Shown here piece after piece: positions 34,335 through 43,732 of a stretch of DNA of 64,000 nt. The position numbers were made by a program, and so were the translations under genes. Under the pieces are notes generated by a model, which was not told where the DNA came from, made no database searches, and saw only the letters and a program-made list of their open reading frames with translations. The DNA is from Syntrophaceae bacterium (GTDB lineage Bacteria > Desulfobacterota > Syntrophia > Syntrophales > Smithellaceae): positions 70,590 through 134,589 of the forward strand of contig JAGPFA010000002.1 of NCBI GenBank assembly GCA_018056765.1, written 5' to 3'. Positions within the stretch are counted from its first letter, which is position 1, and every line of letters starts with the position of its first letter.

Positions 34335-34943
34335 TCAGCCGGCAAGGATCTGCAGCGTCTTTTTCAAGAGCTGATCCATCACCAGTTGGTCACCCGCGTC
34401 TGCAGCCGCTTTCGTCAGGGCGTCCCGCGCTGCGTTGGTCTTATAACCCAAATTGACAAGTGCGGAAAGAACATCTTCCATCATCTCGTCATTGATTTTT
34501 CTTCTGGCGTCGGCGGCACCGGCGGCTTCCATCGATATTTTCTTCTTTACCTTTTCCCGGAGTTCAAGAATAAGACGTTCGGCCATCTTCTTGCCTATCC
34601 CCGGAATGGTCACCAGCCTGGCGAGGTTGCCCGCGGAAATCGCTTCGAGCAACTCTGACGATGAAATCCCCGAAAGAATGTTCATAGCCACTTTCGGCCC
34701 GATGCCACTTACCGAAATCATCAACTGAAATAACTCGCGTTCCTGACGGGAATAGAATCCAAAAAGATTGATGGCGTCGTCTCTGACCGAGGTGTGAATA
34801 TGCAGGGTCACAGTCTCACCCATTTCGGGAAGCTCGTAAAACGTGGTGAGCGGAATGAAGACCCGATAGCCGATCCCCTGAACTTCGACGACAATGTGAG
34901 AAACGCCCTTGTAGGCGATTTTTCCCGAAAGCAGCGCGATCAT
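34335..34943 (-). CDS. ruvA: Holliday junction-binding protein RuvA
   Basis: 202 residues. Starts MIALLSGKIAYKG as in the family; helix-hairpin-helix motifs lie at ISVSGIGPKVAMNILSG near 75 and LVTIPGIGKKMAERLILELREK near 108; the C-terminal RuvB-binding three-helix domain includes DVLSALVNLGYKTNAARDALTKA near 158. Begins two bases after the ruvC stop, so coupled translation is likely. Confidence 0.97.
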   Translation of the reverse strand: MIALLSGKIAYKGVSHIVVEVQGIGYRVFIPLTTFYELPEMGETVTLHIHTSVRDDAINLFGFYSRQERELFQLMISVSGIGPKVAMNILSGISSSELLEAISAGNLARLVTIPGIGKKMAERLILELREKVKKKISMEAAGAADARRKINDEMMEDVLSALVNLGYKTNAARDALTKAAADAGDQLVMDQLLKKTLQILAG

Positions 34944-34944
34944 T

Positions 34945-35439
34945 TCAAAGTGTCTGCTCCTTTAAAAAGTTGGCATGACAGATGGCCAGCGCCAGTGCGT
35001 CCGCCGCGTCCGCCGGCGGAACTTCGGACAGCTTGAGGATCGTTTTCACCATCATCTGCACCTGACGTTTTTCCGCACGCCCGTAGCCGACCACGGCCTT
35101 TTTCATCTCCAGCGGCGAATACTCATAAACGGGAATACCCTGGCTGGCACAGGCGTATATGACCACTCCGCGGACCTGGGCCTGCCGGATGAGACTGCGG
35201 ACGTTTTTCCCGTAAAATATATTTTCCAGGCTGGCAGAATGCGGGCATGTCTGGGCAATTACGGATTTGAGTTGGCGGAAAATGTCCGTCAATATCGAGG
35301 AGAGAGGAAAATTCTTGCCTGCTTTGATCTCGCCGTGCAACACATGGCGCAGATAATTACCGCTTTTATCAATCACGCCGTAGCCTGTCACCCCTGAGCC
35401 GGGATCGATGCCTAAAATTCGCAAATTACCTGCCTTCAC
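34945..35439 (-). CDS. ruvC: Holliday junction resolvase RuvC
   Basis: 164 residues. Catalytic acids: D11 in LRILGIDPGSGVTGYGV, the glutamate in SLENIFYGKN near 71, and the pair in ADAADALALAICH near 143-146. KKAVVGYGRAEKRQVQMMV is the conserved DNA-binding segment. First gene of ruvCAB. yebC, a frequent ruvC neighbour, ends 144 bases upstream on the same strand. Confidence 0.96.
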   Translation of the reverse strand: MKAGNLRILGIDPGSGVTGYGVIDKSGNYLRHVLHGEIKAGKNFPLSSILTDIFRQLKSVIAQTCPHSASLENIFYGKNVRSLIRQAQVRGVVIYACASQGIPVYEYSPLEMKKAVVGYGRAEKRQVQMMVKTILKLSEVPPADAADALALAICHANFLKEQTL

Positions 35440-35583
35440 TTCCGTCCGGCCGGAAAATGCCGGCTCAGCCTGAAAAAAAAGTCACTGAGCTACGGGCACT
35501 GGCCATATGGTCCCCTGCGGTTGAGGAGCAAAATCTCTTCGTCGCCCGGACTGCTGAAAAACCGCGGCATCACGCATTTAGCG

Positions 35584-36333
35584 CTAGCTCATTTTCTCCA
35601 TCACATCTTCGTCAATGTCGAAATTAGAATAGACGTTCTGGACGTCGTCGTTGTCTTCCAGCTTTTCCATCATTTTCAGCATCGCTTCCGCCTTGGCCGC
35701 CTCGAGCTTCACCGTATTGGAGGGAAGCATGCTGATGCGCGCTTCCAAATATTTAATGCCTTTATCGTCAATGGCTTTTTTCACAGCCTCGAAGTCCTGC
35801 GGCTGCGTAATCACCTCGTACTCATTTCCCTCCGCTTTGACATCTTCCGCGCCCGCATCAAGCGCGACTTCCATCAGCGCGTCCTCTTCGACGGCTTTCC
35901 TGTCAATGATAATGCTTCCTTTTTTGGCAAAGATCCAGGCCACACATCCGTTTTCGCCAAGATTGCCGCCATGTTTTGAGAAAATATGGCGGATTTCCGC
36001 GACAGTGCGGTTTTTGTTGTCCGTCATGATCTCCACAATCACGGCCGCTCCGCCCGGCCCGTATCCTTCGTAGGTGAACTCTTCATAATTGCTGGCACCT
36101 TCGCCGCCGCCTATTCCTTTTTTTATTGCCCTTTCAATATTGTCCTTGGGCATATTTTCTTCCTTTGCCGCCATCACCGCCTGCCTCAGACGGGCATTGC
36201 CTTCGATATCCCCTCCCCCCAAACGCGCTGCAAGTGTAATTTCCTTGATTATTTTTGTAAATATTTTACCGCGTTTGGCGTCAATCGCTCCTTTTTTTCT
36301 TTTGATCGTGCTCCATTTGGAATGGCCGGACAT
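35584..36333 (-). CDS. yebC: YebC/PmpR family regulator (translation factor TACO1 family)
   Basis: 249 residues. Typical start [27 protein letters not shown], then the acidic pocket region around [33 protein letters not shown] near residue 60, and [20 protein letters not shown] near 115. Members were first described as transcription regulators; recent work places them as factors that ease ribosome stalling on difficult sequences. Directly upstream of ruvC as in many proteobacteria. Divergent from yjbQ. Confidence 0.95.
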   Translation of the reverse strand: MSGHSKWSTIKRKKGAIDAKRGKIFTKIIKEITLAARLGGGDIEGNARLRQAVMAAKEENMPKDNIERAIKKGIGGGEGASNYEEFTYEGYGPGGAAVIVEIMTDNKNRTVAEIRHIFSKHGGNLGENGCVAWIFAKKGSIIIDRKAVEEDALMEVALDAGAEDVKAEGNEYEVITQPQDFEAVKKAIDDKGIKYLEARISMLPSNTVKLEAAKAEAMLKMMEKLEDNDDVQNVYSNFDIDEDVMEKMS

Positions 36334-36438
36334 ATGGTTTTACTCCTGACAAAAGATAGACTTGCAAATTTTTACTTCAATAGCATATGGTATAAAAGTT
36401 GTAAAGTTAATTGCATTTTGACTCGGGAGACGGCTTTT

Positions 36439-36858
36439 ATGAAATCCTACCGTGAAGAATTATGGTTCGATGTTCCCCAAAGGCGGGCTTTCATCAACAT
36501 CACCGGCCTGGTCGGCGCAGCATTGAAAAAAAGTAATATCAGCGAAGGGCTTCTGCTGGTCAACGCCATGCACATCACTGCGTCCGTTTTCATCAACGAT
36601 GACGAACCGGGACTGCATCAGGACTACGACGACTGGCTCGAAAGGCTTGCCCCACACGCACCGACTTCTTTTTACCGCCATAACCGGACCGGCGAAGACA
36701 ATGGAGATGCTCACCTCAAAAGGCAGATTATGGGCCGGGAGGTTGTCGTTGCCGTGACCGGCGGCAAACTGGATTTTGGGCCGTGGGAACAGATTTTTTA
36801 CGGAGAGTTTGACGGGGGCAGGAAAAAAAGAGTGCTCGTCAAGATAATCGGGGAATAG
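36439..36858 (+). CDS. yjbQ: YjbQ/UPF0047 family protein
   Basis: 139 residues from ATG 36439, preceded by GGGAGACGGC. Family signature: the [38 protein letters not shown] region (residues 19-56) with conserved His and Asp-Glu, [35 protein letters not shown] near 92-127 with the conserved GxWQxIxxxExDG motif. Often labelled secondary thiamine-phosphate synthase because of weak activity; the true role is unsettled. A lone gene, divergent from yebC. Confidence 0.9.
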   Translation: MKSYREELWFDVPQRRAFINITGLVGAALKKSNISEGLLLVNAMHITASVFINDDEPGLHQDYDDWLERLAPHAPTSFYRHNRTGEDNGDAHLKRQIMGREVVVAVTGGKLDFGPWEQIFYGEFDGGRKKRVLVKIIGE

Positions 36859-36947
36859 GAAAAAACCGCAAACGGAAAATCCCAAAGGGTAAACAGGTCA
36901 AACACTTCCCCGCATAAGGTATTTATTCGATTTATTTCATAAAAACA

Positions 36948-36976
36948 TTGACAGATACGGGGATCTTTTTTATAGT
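36948..36976 (+). promoter_or_regulatory. Sigma-70-type promoter for mgtE
   Basis: TTGACA at 36948-36953, a 17-base spacer, and TATAGT at 36971-36976: near-consensus. Transcription would start near 36983, giving a leader of about 115 bases before the mgtE ATG at 37100. The leader begins inside a GC-rich imperfect inverted repeat (36977-37014) followed by TTTTT. Confidence 0.75.
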
Positions 36977-37099
36977 CCCGCAGCCGGCGCCCCATTATCG
37001 CGCCTGCCGCGGGATTTTTGTCTTTATCGGCACGAAAACTAATATTTACATTTTTTATTCTGGTTCAAAGACTTCATCAAGCAACGAACAGGTCAAACC

Positions 37100-38461
37100 A
37101 TGAAGCAGGTCAAGAAAAAAGAACCGACAGCCTTGCAGACCCTCAGGGAGCTGATCAGTAAGAATCGGGAGTTCGATATTATCGATCTTTTCTCCGATAT
37201 GCACGCGGCTGATATCGCCGACCTGATCGATGAACTCGCTGAAGAGGATCGTCTGAAGCTTTTTTCCCTGCTGGATGTGGAAAAAGCCTCCGACGTTATT
37301 CTGGAGCTGTCCGACAGCTCGCGGGAGCAGCTCATCGAGGAGCTTCCGCAGGAGAGACTCACCGACATCATCGATGAGATGGCCTCCGACGACAAGGCGG
37401 ATATTATCGCCGAGCTGTCCAGGGACCGTGCCGAAGCCGTGCTGGAGGCCATTGAGCCCGAAGAGTCCGAAGAAGTTCGCGAGCTGCTCAAGTATGCCGA
37501 CGATACGGCCGGCGGTATCATGCAGTCAGAGCTGGTTTCCGTCAGGATAACTGCAACCATCAATGATGCTTTTCAGGCCGTGGTTGATGCCCGTGATGAA
37601 ATGGAAAACATCCACAGTATTTTTGTGGTCGATGATGAAAACGCCCTTATCGGTACAGTCCCTCTCCAGCGACTGATCACCATGAGGCGCTTTACACCCA
37701 TTGTGGATGTCATTGATGAAGACATACCCAGCGTCAGGGCGGATATGGACCAGGAGGAGGTGGCGCGCCTTTTTGAAAAATATGACCTGGTGGAAGTGGG
37801 GGTCGTTGATGAACAGCGCCGCCTGCTGGGGCGAATCGTCATCGACGACGTCGTGGACGCGATTCAGGAAGAAACGTCCGAGGACATGTTCCGTATCGCC
37901 GGCCTGGGCCATGACGACAATATTTTCAACAAGGTGTCCGAAGCCGTAAAAAAAAGACTGCCCTGGTTGTATCTGAATCTGCTTACGGCGCTGAGCTCCG
38001 TCCTGGTCATCGGTTATTTTGAGGACACGATCAAAGGGATGGTCGCCCTGGTCTTTTTCATGCCGGTCGTTGCAGGACTGGGCGGTAATTCCGGCGGACA
38101 GACGCTGGCTCTTGTTATCCGCGGCCTGGCTCTGGGAGAGCTTACCTTTGAAAACAGCAAGCGGGTTCTCCTGCGCCAGATTGTCGTCGGGATAACCAAC
38201 GGTGTCTCCGTAGGCATTGTCATTGCTATAATTGCTTATTTTTGGAAGGGGATTCCCATTTTAGGGTTGATTTTGGGGCTGGCCATGATCGTCAGTGTCT
38301 TCACCGGTTCGATGGCGGGAGTGCTCATCCCGCTGGCTCTCAAAAGGCTCGATCAGGACCCGGCACTGGGCTCCAACATACTTTTGACCGCCTTTACCGA
38401 CGCGTTCGGCTTTTTTTCGTACCTCACCCTTGCTACCATATTAATCAAAATATTCATGTAG
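37100..38461 (+). CDS. mgtE: Magnesium transporter MgtE
   Basis: 453 residues. Inner-membrane Mg2+ channel. The N-terminal MgtE_N superhelix (about 20-130) is rich in acidic repeats (IDELAEEDRLKLFSLLDVEKA and so on), followed by a tandem CBS pair (about 135-255, GGIMQSELVSVR and IPSVRADMDQEEVARLFEKY) that senses Mg2+, and a membrane domain of five helices with the pore motif GLGGNSGGQTLALVIRGLALGEL near 330. Complete architecture. A near-consensus promoter lies 150 bases upstream. The Shine-Dalgarno sequence is weak. Confidence 0.95.
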   Translation: MKQVKKKEPTALQTLRELISKNREFDIIDLFSDMHAADIADLIDELAEEDRLKLFSLLDVEKASDVILELSDSSREQLIEELPQERLTDIIDEMASDDKADIIAELSRDRAEAVLEAIEPEESEEVRELLKYADDTAGGIMQSELVSVRITATINDAFQAVVDARDEMENIHSIFVVDDENALIGTVPLQRLITMRRFTPIVDVIDEDIPSVRADMDQEEVARLFEKYDLVEVGVVDEQRRLLGRIVIDDVVDAIQEETSEDMFRIAGLGHDDNIFNKVSEAVKKRLPWLYLNLLTALSSVLVIGYFEDTIKGMVALVFFMPVVAGLGGNSGGQTLALVIRGLALGELTFENSKRVLLRQIVVGITNGVSVGIVIAIIAYFWKGIPILGLILGLAMIVSVFTGSMAGVLIPLALKRLDQDPALGSNILLTAFTDAFGFFSYLTLATILIKIFM

Positions 38462-38574
38462 ATACACCTCCGACACAGGGATATTTTATTAACCGGACCT
38501 TTCTTCTTGTGCGTCTGCCCGTTTTTATGCTACCAAGTAAGAAGAAAATAAACGGGCCTCAGGAAGAACTCACC

Positions 38575-39696
38575 ATGTACAGCATTGCCAGTCTGAAAAA
38601 CATCGTCGACGAACCTTACTCCTATTTGCAAAACTTAAAGAACGAAAAAGGCAAAAAGATTATCGGCACAGTGTGCACCTACGCACCTGAAGAAATCATC
38701 CATGCGTCCGGCGCCCTGCCGGTGAGGCTCTTCAGCTCTGACGCCGCTATACATCGGGCAGATCTGCACCTTCAATCATACTGTTGTTCGCTGGTGCGCG
38801 GGATTCTGGAAGAGGCGCTCGCCGATCGTCTCGATTTTTTGGACGGCATGGTTTTTCCGCACACCTGCGATTCCATCCAGCGTCTTTCGGATGTCTGGCG
38901 GATCAATTTGACAAAAACTTTTCATGCCGATGTCATCCTGCCGGTGAAGCTCACGACGGACGGTGCCCGGCAGTATCTGGTCGATGTTCTCAACAGATTC
39001 AAGACCGATCTGCAAAGGCAGTTGGGCAAAGAGATCACCCAGGATGATCTGGCCCGTTCCGTCAGGCTCTACAATGAGATCCGTTCGCTTATGGAGAGGC
39101 TCTACCGGCTGCGCTGTGATCACCCTGAGGTAATGAGCGGAAAAGATTACCACACCATCATCCGCGCCGCCATGATCGTGGAGCGGGAGGCTTTCCGCGA
39201 AAGTCTTGCTGCCATCGTGGACGGCCTGGAAAAAGCGGCCGGCGAAACAAAACCTGCACATCGGAAAAGGCTCGTCATTTGCGGAGGCGTCTGCACGAAC
39301 CCGGATATCTACGATGCCATCGAAGAGGCAGGCGGTGTTGCCGTAGGCGACGACCTGTGCACGGGCCGGCGCTATTTCGATGCTCTCGTCGATGAGGCAC
39401 GCCCACCGCTGGAAGCGATGGCTGATCGTTACATGAGACGTGCCGTCTGCCCGGCAAAGCATACCGGCATCACCAGCCGGGGCGAGAATATTATCCGGAC
39501 GGTGCGGGATTCCAGGGCGGACGGTGTTGTGTTCCTGCTGCTCAAGTTTTGCGACCCGCACGCGTTTGACTACCCATATATGAGAGATATGCTGGAGAGT
39601 GAAAATATACCCTCCCTGCTTCTGGAAATAGAGGATCAGTCGCAGGCCGTCGGGCAGGTGCAAACGCGCCTGGAGACTTTTGTTCAGATATTATAA
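38575..39696 (+). CDS. 2-hydroxyacyl-CoA dehydratase/benzoyl-CoA reductase family subunit (HgdB/BcrC-like)
   Basis: 373 residues from ATG 38575 with AGGAAG before it. Opens with KKIIGTVCTYAPEEIIHASGALPVRLF, the family cluster-binding region, and has HLQSYCCSLVRGILE near 65, FPHTCDSIQRL near 96 and FLLLKFCDPHAFDYPYM near 320; conserved cysteines C38, C70/C71, C100 and C327-like could hold a [4Fe-4S] cluster. Partners: a second subunit 68 bases downstream and an activator ATPase after that. Together they suggest radical ketyl chemistry on an acyl-CoA; neither the substrate nor whether it is a dehydratase or a reductase can be told. Confidence 0.85.
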   Translation: MYSIASLKNIVDEPYSYLQNLKNEKGKKIIGTVCTYAPEEIIHASGALPVRLFSSDAAIHRADLHLQSYCCSLVRGILEEALADRLDFLDGMVFPHTCDSIQRLSDVWRINLTKTFHADVILPVKLTTDGARQYLVDVLNRFKTDLQRQLGKEITQDDLARSVRLYNEIRSLMERLYRLRCDHPEVMSGKDYHTIIRAAMIVEREAFRESLAAIVDGLEKAAGETKPAHRKRLVICGGVCTNPDIYDAIEEAGGVAVGDDLCTGRRYFDALVDEARPPLEAMADRYMRRAVCPAKHTGITSRGENIIRTVRDSRADGVVFLLLKFCDPHAFDYPYMRDMLESENIPSLLLEIEDQSQAVGQVQTRLETFVQIL

Positions 39697-39764
39697 CTGT
39701 GTTTTCCGCCCGGCGGCGGAAAAGATTGCTTTTCGTAAATCGTGAATCGTCTAGAGGTGGTTGT

Positions 39765-41051
39765 ATGAATCAGTCTGATCCCGGAACAATGAAAACGCTT
39801 GGTATTTACCTGTTCGGGCAGGCCAAAAAGTTGTCCCTGAAATTTAAAAAAGCGCCGACGATGAAAGACCTGATGATGGTCTATTACAGCGAGGCCAAAT
39901 CCGCAAAAATCACCGGCAGGAAAGTGGCCTGGATCACCAGTGGCGGGCCGGTGGAGCCGCTCATTGCCATGGGCGTCATTCCCATCTACCCGGAAAATCA
40001 TGGCGCGATGATCGGCGCCTCCAAGATGGGTGCGGGGCTTTGCGAAAAAGCCGAGGCCATGGGCTACTCCAATGATCTGTGCTCGTACGCCCGCTCTGAT
40101 ATCGCCTGCGCCACCGTCAACGGAGGCCCCATCGGTGGGCTGCCCAGGCCCGACATGCTGGTGTGCTGCAACAACATTTGCGGTACGGTCCTCAAATGGT
40201 ATGAAACGCAGGCCCGTTATTTCAACGTTCCTTTGTTTATTCTGGACACGCCTTTTTGCCATACCGGATACTCTGAAGAAGCGGCACGCTATGTACGCTC
40301 CCAGATCGACGAGTACATCAGCCTCATCGAAGAGGTATGCGGCAGAAAGTATGATTTTGAACGTCTGCGCAAGGTCGGTCTTTTGTCTTTCGAAGGCCAG
40401 AAGCTCTGGCAGGCGGTGCTCGACACAGCGGCTGTCCGCCCGGCACCAATGAGCGCGTTTGACGCGTTTTACCATCTGGCGCTGATTGTCACGCTCCGGG
40501 GGACGAAAACGGCGGTTCGCTACTACCAAAACCTGCTGGCTCAAATGAAAGATCGCGTCTCCAGAGGCATCGGCGTGGTGCCGGGTGAAAAATACCGGCT
40601 TTTGTGGGACAACATTCCCATCTGGCCGCGCGTGCGCTGGTTGTCGCAGAAATTCGCCTCACACAACGCCTGCCTGGTCGCGGACACCTACACATCTGCC
40701 TGGTGCGGCTCGATGAAGTATATTGACGAAAACCGTTTTATCGATTCCATGGCCGAGGCCTACACAAGAATCTATCTGAACATCGGCGTCGATGAAATGG
40801 CCAAAACGGTCATCGAAATGATCGACAAATATGACGTGGACGGCCTTGTCCTGCACTCCAACCGCAGCTGCAAACCCTATTCCTTCGGCCAGCTCGATAT
40901 CGAAAGGATTGTGGGCGAACAAAGGGGCATTCCCTGCCTGATGCTGGAGGCGGACATGGTTGACGACCGCAGCTTTTCTGAAAGCCAGATTGCCACACGG
41001 ATCGACGCCTTCATGGAAATTATCAAGGAGAGAGCTAAAAGCAGGAACTGA
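39765..41051 (+). CDS. 2-hydroxyacyl-CoA dehydratase/benzoyl-CoA reductase family subunit (HgdA/BcrB-like)
   Basis: 428 residues from ATG 39765 (RBS AGAGGTGG). Larger partner of the preceding subunit. Blocks: GRKVAWITSGGPVEPLIAMGVIPIYPENHGAMIG near 43-75, CSYARSDIACATVNGG near 100-115, LVCCNNICGTVLKWYE near 127, PLFILDTPFCHTG near 151 and HSNRSCKPYSFGQLDIER near 366: cysteine positions match the family. A D-component heterodimer with the 373-residue protein is expected, fed with electrons by the activase encoded 68 bases downstream. Syntrophic and fermentative anaerobes carry such systems. Confidence 0.87.
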   Translation: MNQSDPGTMKTLGIYLFGQAKKLSLKFKKAPTMKDLMMVYYSEAKSAKITGRKVAWITSGGPVEPLIAMGVIPIYPENHGAMIGASKMGAGLCEKAEAMGYSNDLCSYARSDIACATVNGGPIGGLPRPDMLVCCNNICGTVLKWYETQARYFNVPLFILDTPFCHTGYSEEAARYVRSQIDEYISLIEEVCGRKYDFERLRKVGLLSFEGQKLWQAVLDTAAVRPAPMSAFDAFYHLALIVTLRGTKTAVRYYQNLLAQMKDRVSRGIGVVPGEKYRLLWDNIPIWPRVRWLSQKFASHNACLVADTYTSAWCGSMKYIDENRFIDSMAEAYTRIYLNIGVDEMAKTVIEMIDKYDVDGLVLHSNRSCKPYSFGQLDIERIVGEQRGIPCLMLEADMVDDRSFSESQIATRIDAFMEIIKERAKSRN

Positions 41052-41119
41052 GCTCCAAACGACCGGTAACGCAAACCGACCCGGGCGTATTCAAACTTTG
41101 CCTGCTTAAATGAAATGAT

Positions 41120-41887
41120 ATGCTGACAGCGGGAATTGATATCGGCTCCATCACGGCCAAGGCCGCCCTTTTACAGGACGGCAAAATCATCGGGACAAAA
41201 ATTACTTTCACAGGCTATAACGCGGAAGCGGCGGGTATCAAGGTGTATGAGGAGACCCTGGCCGAGGCGGGCCTCGATAAATCGGCCGTTGCCAAAATCG
41301 TCTCCACAGGCTACGGGCGCAATTCGGTAAAGTTCGCCGACCGGGCTTTCACCGAGATTCTCGCCCATGCCGCAGGCGCTCACTTTGTCAACAATAAGGT
41401 TCGTACAATTATCGACATCGGCGGGCAGGACAGTAAAGCCATTTCCCTCGATGAAACGGGCAAAGTCAAAAATTTCGTCATGAACGACAAATGCGCGGCC
41501 GGTACGGGCCGCTTCCTGGAAGTGATGGCGCGCGCGCTGGAGGTCAATCTTGATGAATTTGGCGCGATGTCACTCCGGGCACGGCAGCCTGCCAAAATAA
41601 GCAGTCTTTGCACTGTCTTTGCCGAGTCGGAAGTGATTTCGCTCATTGCCCGCGGCGAGCAAAGGCCCCAGATCATCGCCGGCATCCATGAATCAATTGC
41701 CGCCCGTGTTTCCTCCATGCTCGCGCGCGTCGGCGTTGCCGAGCCGGTAATGATCACCGGCGGCGTGGCCCGCAACGAAGGCGTCGTCCACGCGCTGGAG
41801 AAAAAACTGGGGGTGAAGATCGAAGTCTCACCCTACGCCCAGGCTAACGGCGCAATCGGCGCGGCAGTTCTGGCCGCCACTTTATAA
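41120..41887 (+). CDS. Acyl-CoA dehydratase activase (HgdC/BcrA-type ATPase)
   Basis: 255 residues. ASKHA-fold ATPase that passes a low-potential electron to the dehydratase/reductase component, using ATP. Phosphate 1 motif AGIDIGSITAKAALL at 4-18; IIDIGGQDSKAI near 97; NDKCAAGTGRFLEVMA near 122 and SLCTVFAESEV near 158 give the two cysteines (C125 and C160-like) that share a [4Fe-4S] cluster across the homodimer; ITGGVARNEGV near 214. Normal length for the archerase family. Third gene of the dehydratase cluster. Confidence 0.92.
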   Translation: MLTAGIDIGSITAKAALLQDGKIIGTKITFTGYNAEAAGIKVYEETLAEAGLDKSAVAKIVSTGYGRNSVKFADRAFTEILAHAAGAHFVNNKVRTIIDIGGQDSKAISLDETGKVKNFVMNDKCAAGTGRFLEVMARALEVNLDEFGAMSLRARQPAKISSLCTVFAESEVISLIARGEQRPQIIAGIHESIAARVSSMLARVGVAEPVMITGGVARNEGVVHALEKKLGVKIEVSPYAQANGAIGAAVLAATL

Positions 41888-41922
41888 ACGTCACCAAATC
41901 ATCAATTGTTCGTTTGATACCC

Positions 41923-42600
41923 TTAATATGAAAACTTAAAGGGAATATGGCCGGCTGCCAGATAATAAATAAGCTTCAGGCTTTCGTCACCGAAAGTCCG
42001 CCGGCTCTTTTTGTCTTCCCACCACTTTTCACGATCATGTTCGGTGAAAACGGCCAGCGGGTAAATTTTGATGTTCAGCGGCGCCGCGAAATAAGAGTAG
42101 CAAAGATAGCTCCTGCGTGTGTGAAAAGAAGGGGCAACTAAAATTGCATCCCGCGCCTTAAGTGGTGCCAGTTCTTTTATCACAAACTCAGCTTCTTTGA
42201 GTGTGATCGGGCTGCGTACCGGCACGACGATGACCCTGAAGTCCTCTTGTCGCAGTCCTCTGTCCAGGAGTGTAGCGCCGAGCACATTCGGATAGTCGCC
42301 GTCGATTCCGAACGGACGGTGCGCCGGCGCAATCCTTTGCACGACGATCAGGATTTTTTTTACCCTGCCCGCCCGGAGCAAATCTATCCCCGCCTCCACG
42401 GAGCCTGTGCTGATAAAATCCGTCCCTTCCAGAATGGCGATGTCCGCCCGGTAATCACCTGTCGGCGCCATGAAGCTGCCGGCACTGTCTATGATAACCT
42501 CCCGTTGAGAGTACAGGGCAAAAAAAACAGCGACAATAAAAAGCAAAAAAACCAAACACAGGATAATTATTTTTTTCTTTTTCATTTTCAGCCGCTTCAT
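41923..42600 (-). CDS. DUF218/ElyC-SanA-YdcF family membrane protein
   Basis: About 225 residues from ATG 42600 (MKRLKMKKKKIIILCLVF); an in-frame GTG at 42675 would add 25 residues and neither start has a clear RBS. One N-terminal membrane helix, then a DUF218-type domain outside: RADIAILEGTDFISTGSVEAGIDLLRAGRVKKILIV near 50, EAEFVIKEL near 130 and DAILVAPSFHTRRSYLCY near 142. Relatives SanA and ElyC affect envelope barrier and peptidoglycan precursor handling. Convergent with the activase gene. Confidence 0.75.
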   Translation of the reverse strand: MKRLKMKKKKIIILCLVFLLFIVAVFFALYSQREVIIDSAGSFMAPTGDYRADIAILEGTDFISTGSVEAGIDLLRAGRVKKILIVVQRIAPAHRPFGIDGDYPNVLGATLLDRGLRQEDFRVIVVPVRSPITLKEAEFVIKELAPLKARDAILVAPSFHTRRSYLCYSYFAAPLNIKIYPLAVFTEHDREKWWEDKKSRRTFGDESLKLIYYLAAGHIPFKFSY

Positions 42601-42764
42601 TATCGATATTTGAATGTGAGTGGCACTTTTAAAACAGGAAGAAGGATAACACAAGTGCTTTTTAACTGATTTCACACAAACCGGTTAGACTTCTGACAAA
42701 CTTCACCATTATCCGGTAATCGGCAGATTTCTTGCCAATAAAGCTCCACACCCTGGACTGGACC

Positions 42765-43090
42765 GCTATGAACCACGAGCCACGAGCTATGAGCTAATCC
42801 TCAAATCATCTAACCCTCTAAACTTCTAATCATCCAATCCTCCACCTCCGGCCCGCTAAAGCAGGCCACCTCCGCCGCCCTTCGACAAGCTCAGGGTGAA
42901 CGGGGAACATTTGTGGGTGCGCTTCGCGCTTTTATTGACCGTTCATGCTGAGCTCTTCACTGACCGTTCGTGGTGAGCTTTTACAGACCGTTCGTAGTGA
43001 GCCTGTCGAACCATCCTTTAGCCTTTTGCCTTTAGCCTTTAGCCTTTATCCTTTAGCCTTTATCCTCTAACCTTCTAACCTTCTCATCCT
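42765..43090. repeat. Mosaic spacer repeat: 7-bp and 8-bp arrays plus palindromic modules
   Basis: Spacer between the DUF218 and thioesterase genes (42601-43270), no gene. In order: 7-bp units gctatga/accacga/gccacga/gctatga (42765-42792), seven 8-bp units (42792-42847, ctctaaac, ttctaatc, atccaatc type), near-palindrome ggcccgctaaagcaggcc at 42850, cttcgacaagctcagggtgaacgg (42889 on), a gtgcgcttcgcgctttt block, gaccgttcgtggtgagc and cctgtcgaacc modules, then seven 7-bp units cctttag/cctttat (43015-43063) and 8-bp units ctctaacc (43065-43088). The same order is seen at 4618-4936. Confidence 0.88.
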
Positions 43091-43270
43091 CTTCCGACCA
43101 ACCCCACCATTTTTTATGCAACGGGCAGTCCTTCCGGTTAATTTGAGCAGATGTTTCGCGGAAAATACCATCCCAAAAGATTGATTTTCAAAGCAGCTGA
43201 GTTTATATTCCAACATAAGGGGGTTTGGGATATTTAACTTTTTTAAGCTTATTCCGAGAAGGAGGAAAAT

Positions 43271-43705
43271 ATGGAAGACGTTTTGTCCGCCTGTACCGTG
43301 ACGATGAATATTCCCGTGGCCTGGGGAGAGATGGACGCCATGGGACATGTCAACAATATTGTCTATTTCCGCTATTTTGAAACGGTGCGCATCGAGTATT
43401 TCAACCGTCTGGAGATGCTCAGCTATGCACAGGAAACCGGTATCGGGCCCATTCTCGCCTCAACCGAGTGCCGCTATAAACTTCCGCTTCAATACCCGGA
43501 CACGATCATTGCCGGCACCAAAATTTTAAGCATGGAGGCGGATCGCTTTGTCATGGGCTATGAGATTTTCAGCACAAAGACCAAAAGACTGGCCGCCGAT
43601 GGAGAAGGAGTTATTGTGACCTACGATTACCGTAATAACGTAAAAGTCAGCATCCCGGATTCTCTGCGCGCCAGAATCATGGAGCTGGAAAAAATGCACG
43701 GCTGA
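43271..43705 (+). CDS. Acyl-CoA thioesterase, 4HBT/hotdog family
   Basis: 144 residues. GAAGGAGGAAAAT gives a strong RBS. Hotdog fold of the 4-hydroxybenzoyl-CoA thioesterase/YbgC type: PVAWGEMDAMGHVNNIVYFRYFETVRIEYFNRL near residues 15-46 contains the catalytic aspartate (D20-like) and HVNN motif; CRYKLPLQYPDTI near 66 is the second strand block. Cytoplasmic hydrolase of acyl-CoA thioesters; chain specificity unknown. Followed directly by a shared terminator, then convergent feoB. Confidence 0.9.
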   Translation: MEDVLSACTVTMNIPVAWGEMDAMGHVNNIVYFRYFETVRIEYFNRLEMLSYAQETGIGPILASTECRYKLPLQYPDTIIAGTKILSMEADRFVMGYEIFSTKTKRLAADGEGVIVTYDYRNNVKVSIPDSLRARIMELEKMHG

Positions 43706-43732
43706 CGGGCGAAAAGGCGGCCTCCCAAAACA

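Noticed and set aside
36977..37022. Mg2+ riboswitch in the mgtE leader
   Set aside because: The GC-rich hairpin with T-run overlaps the predicted promoter start, so it is not fully transcribed from that promoter, and no M-box or ykkC/ydaO-type consensus is visible.
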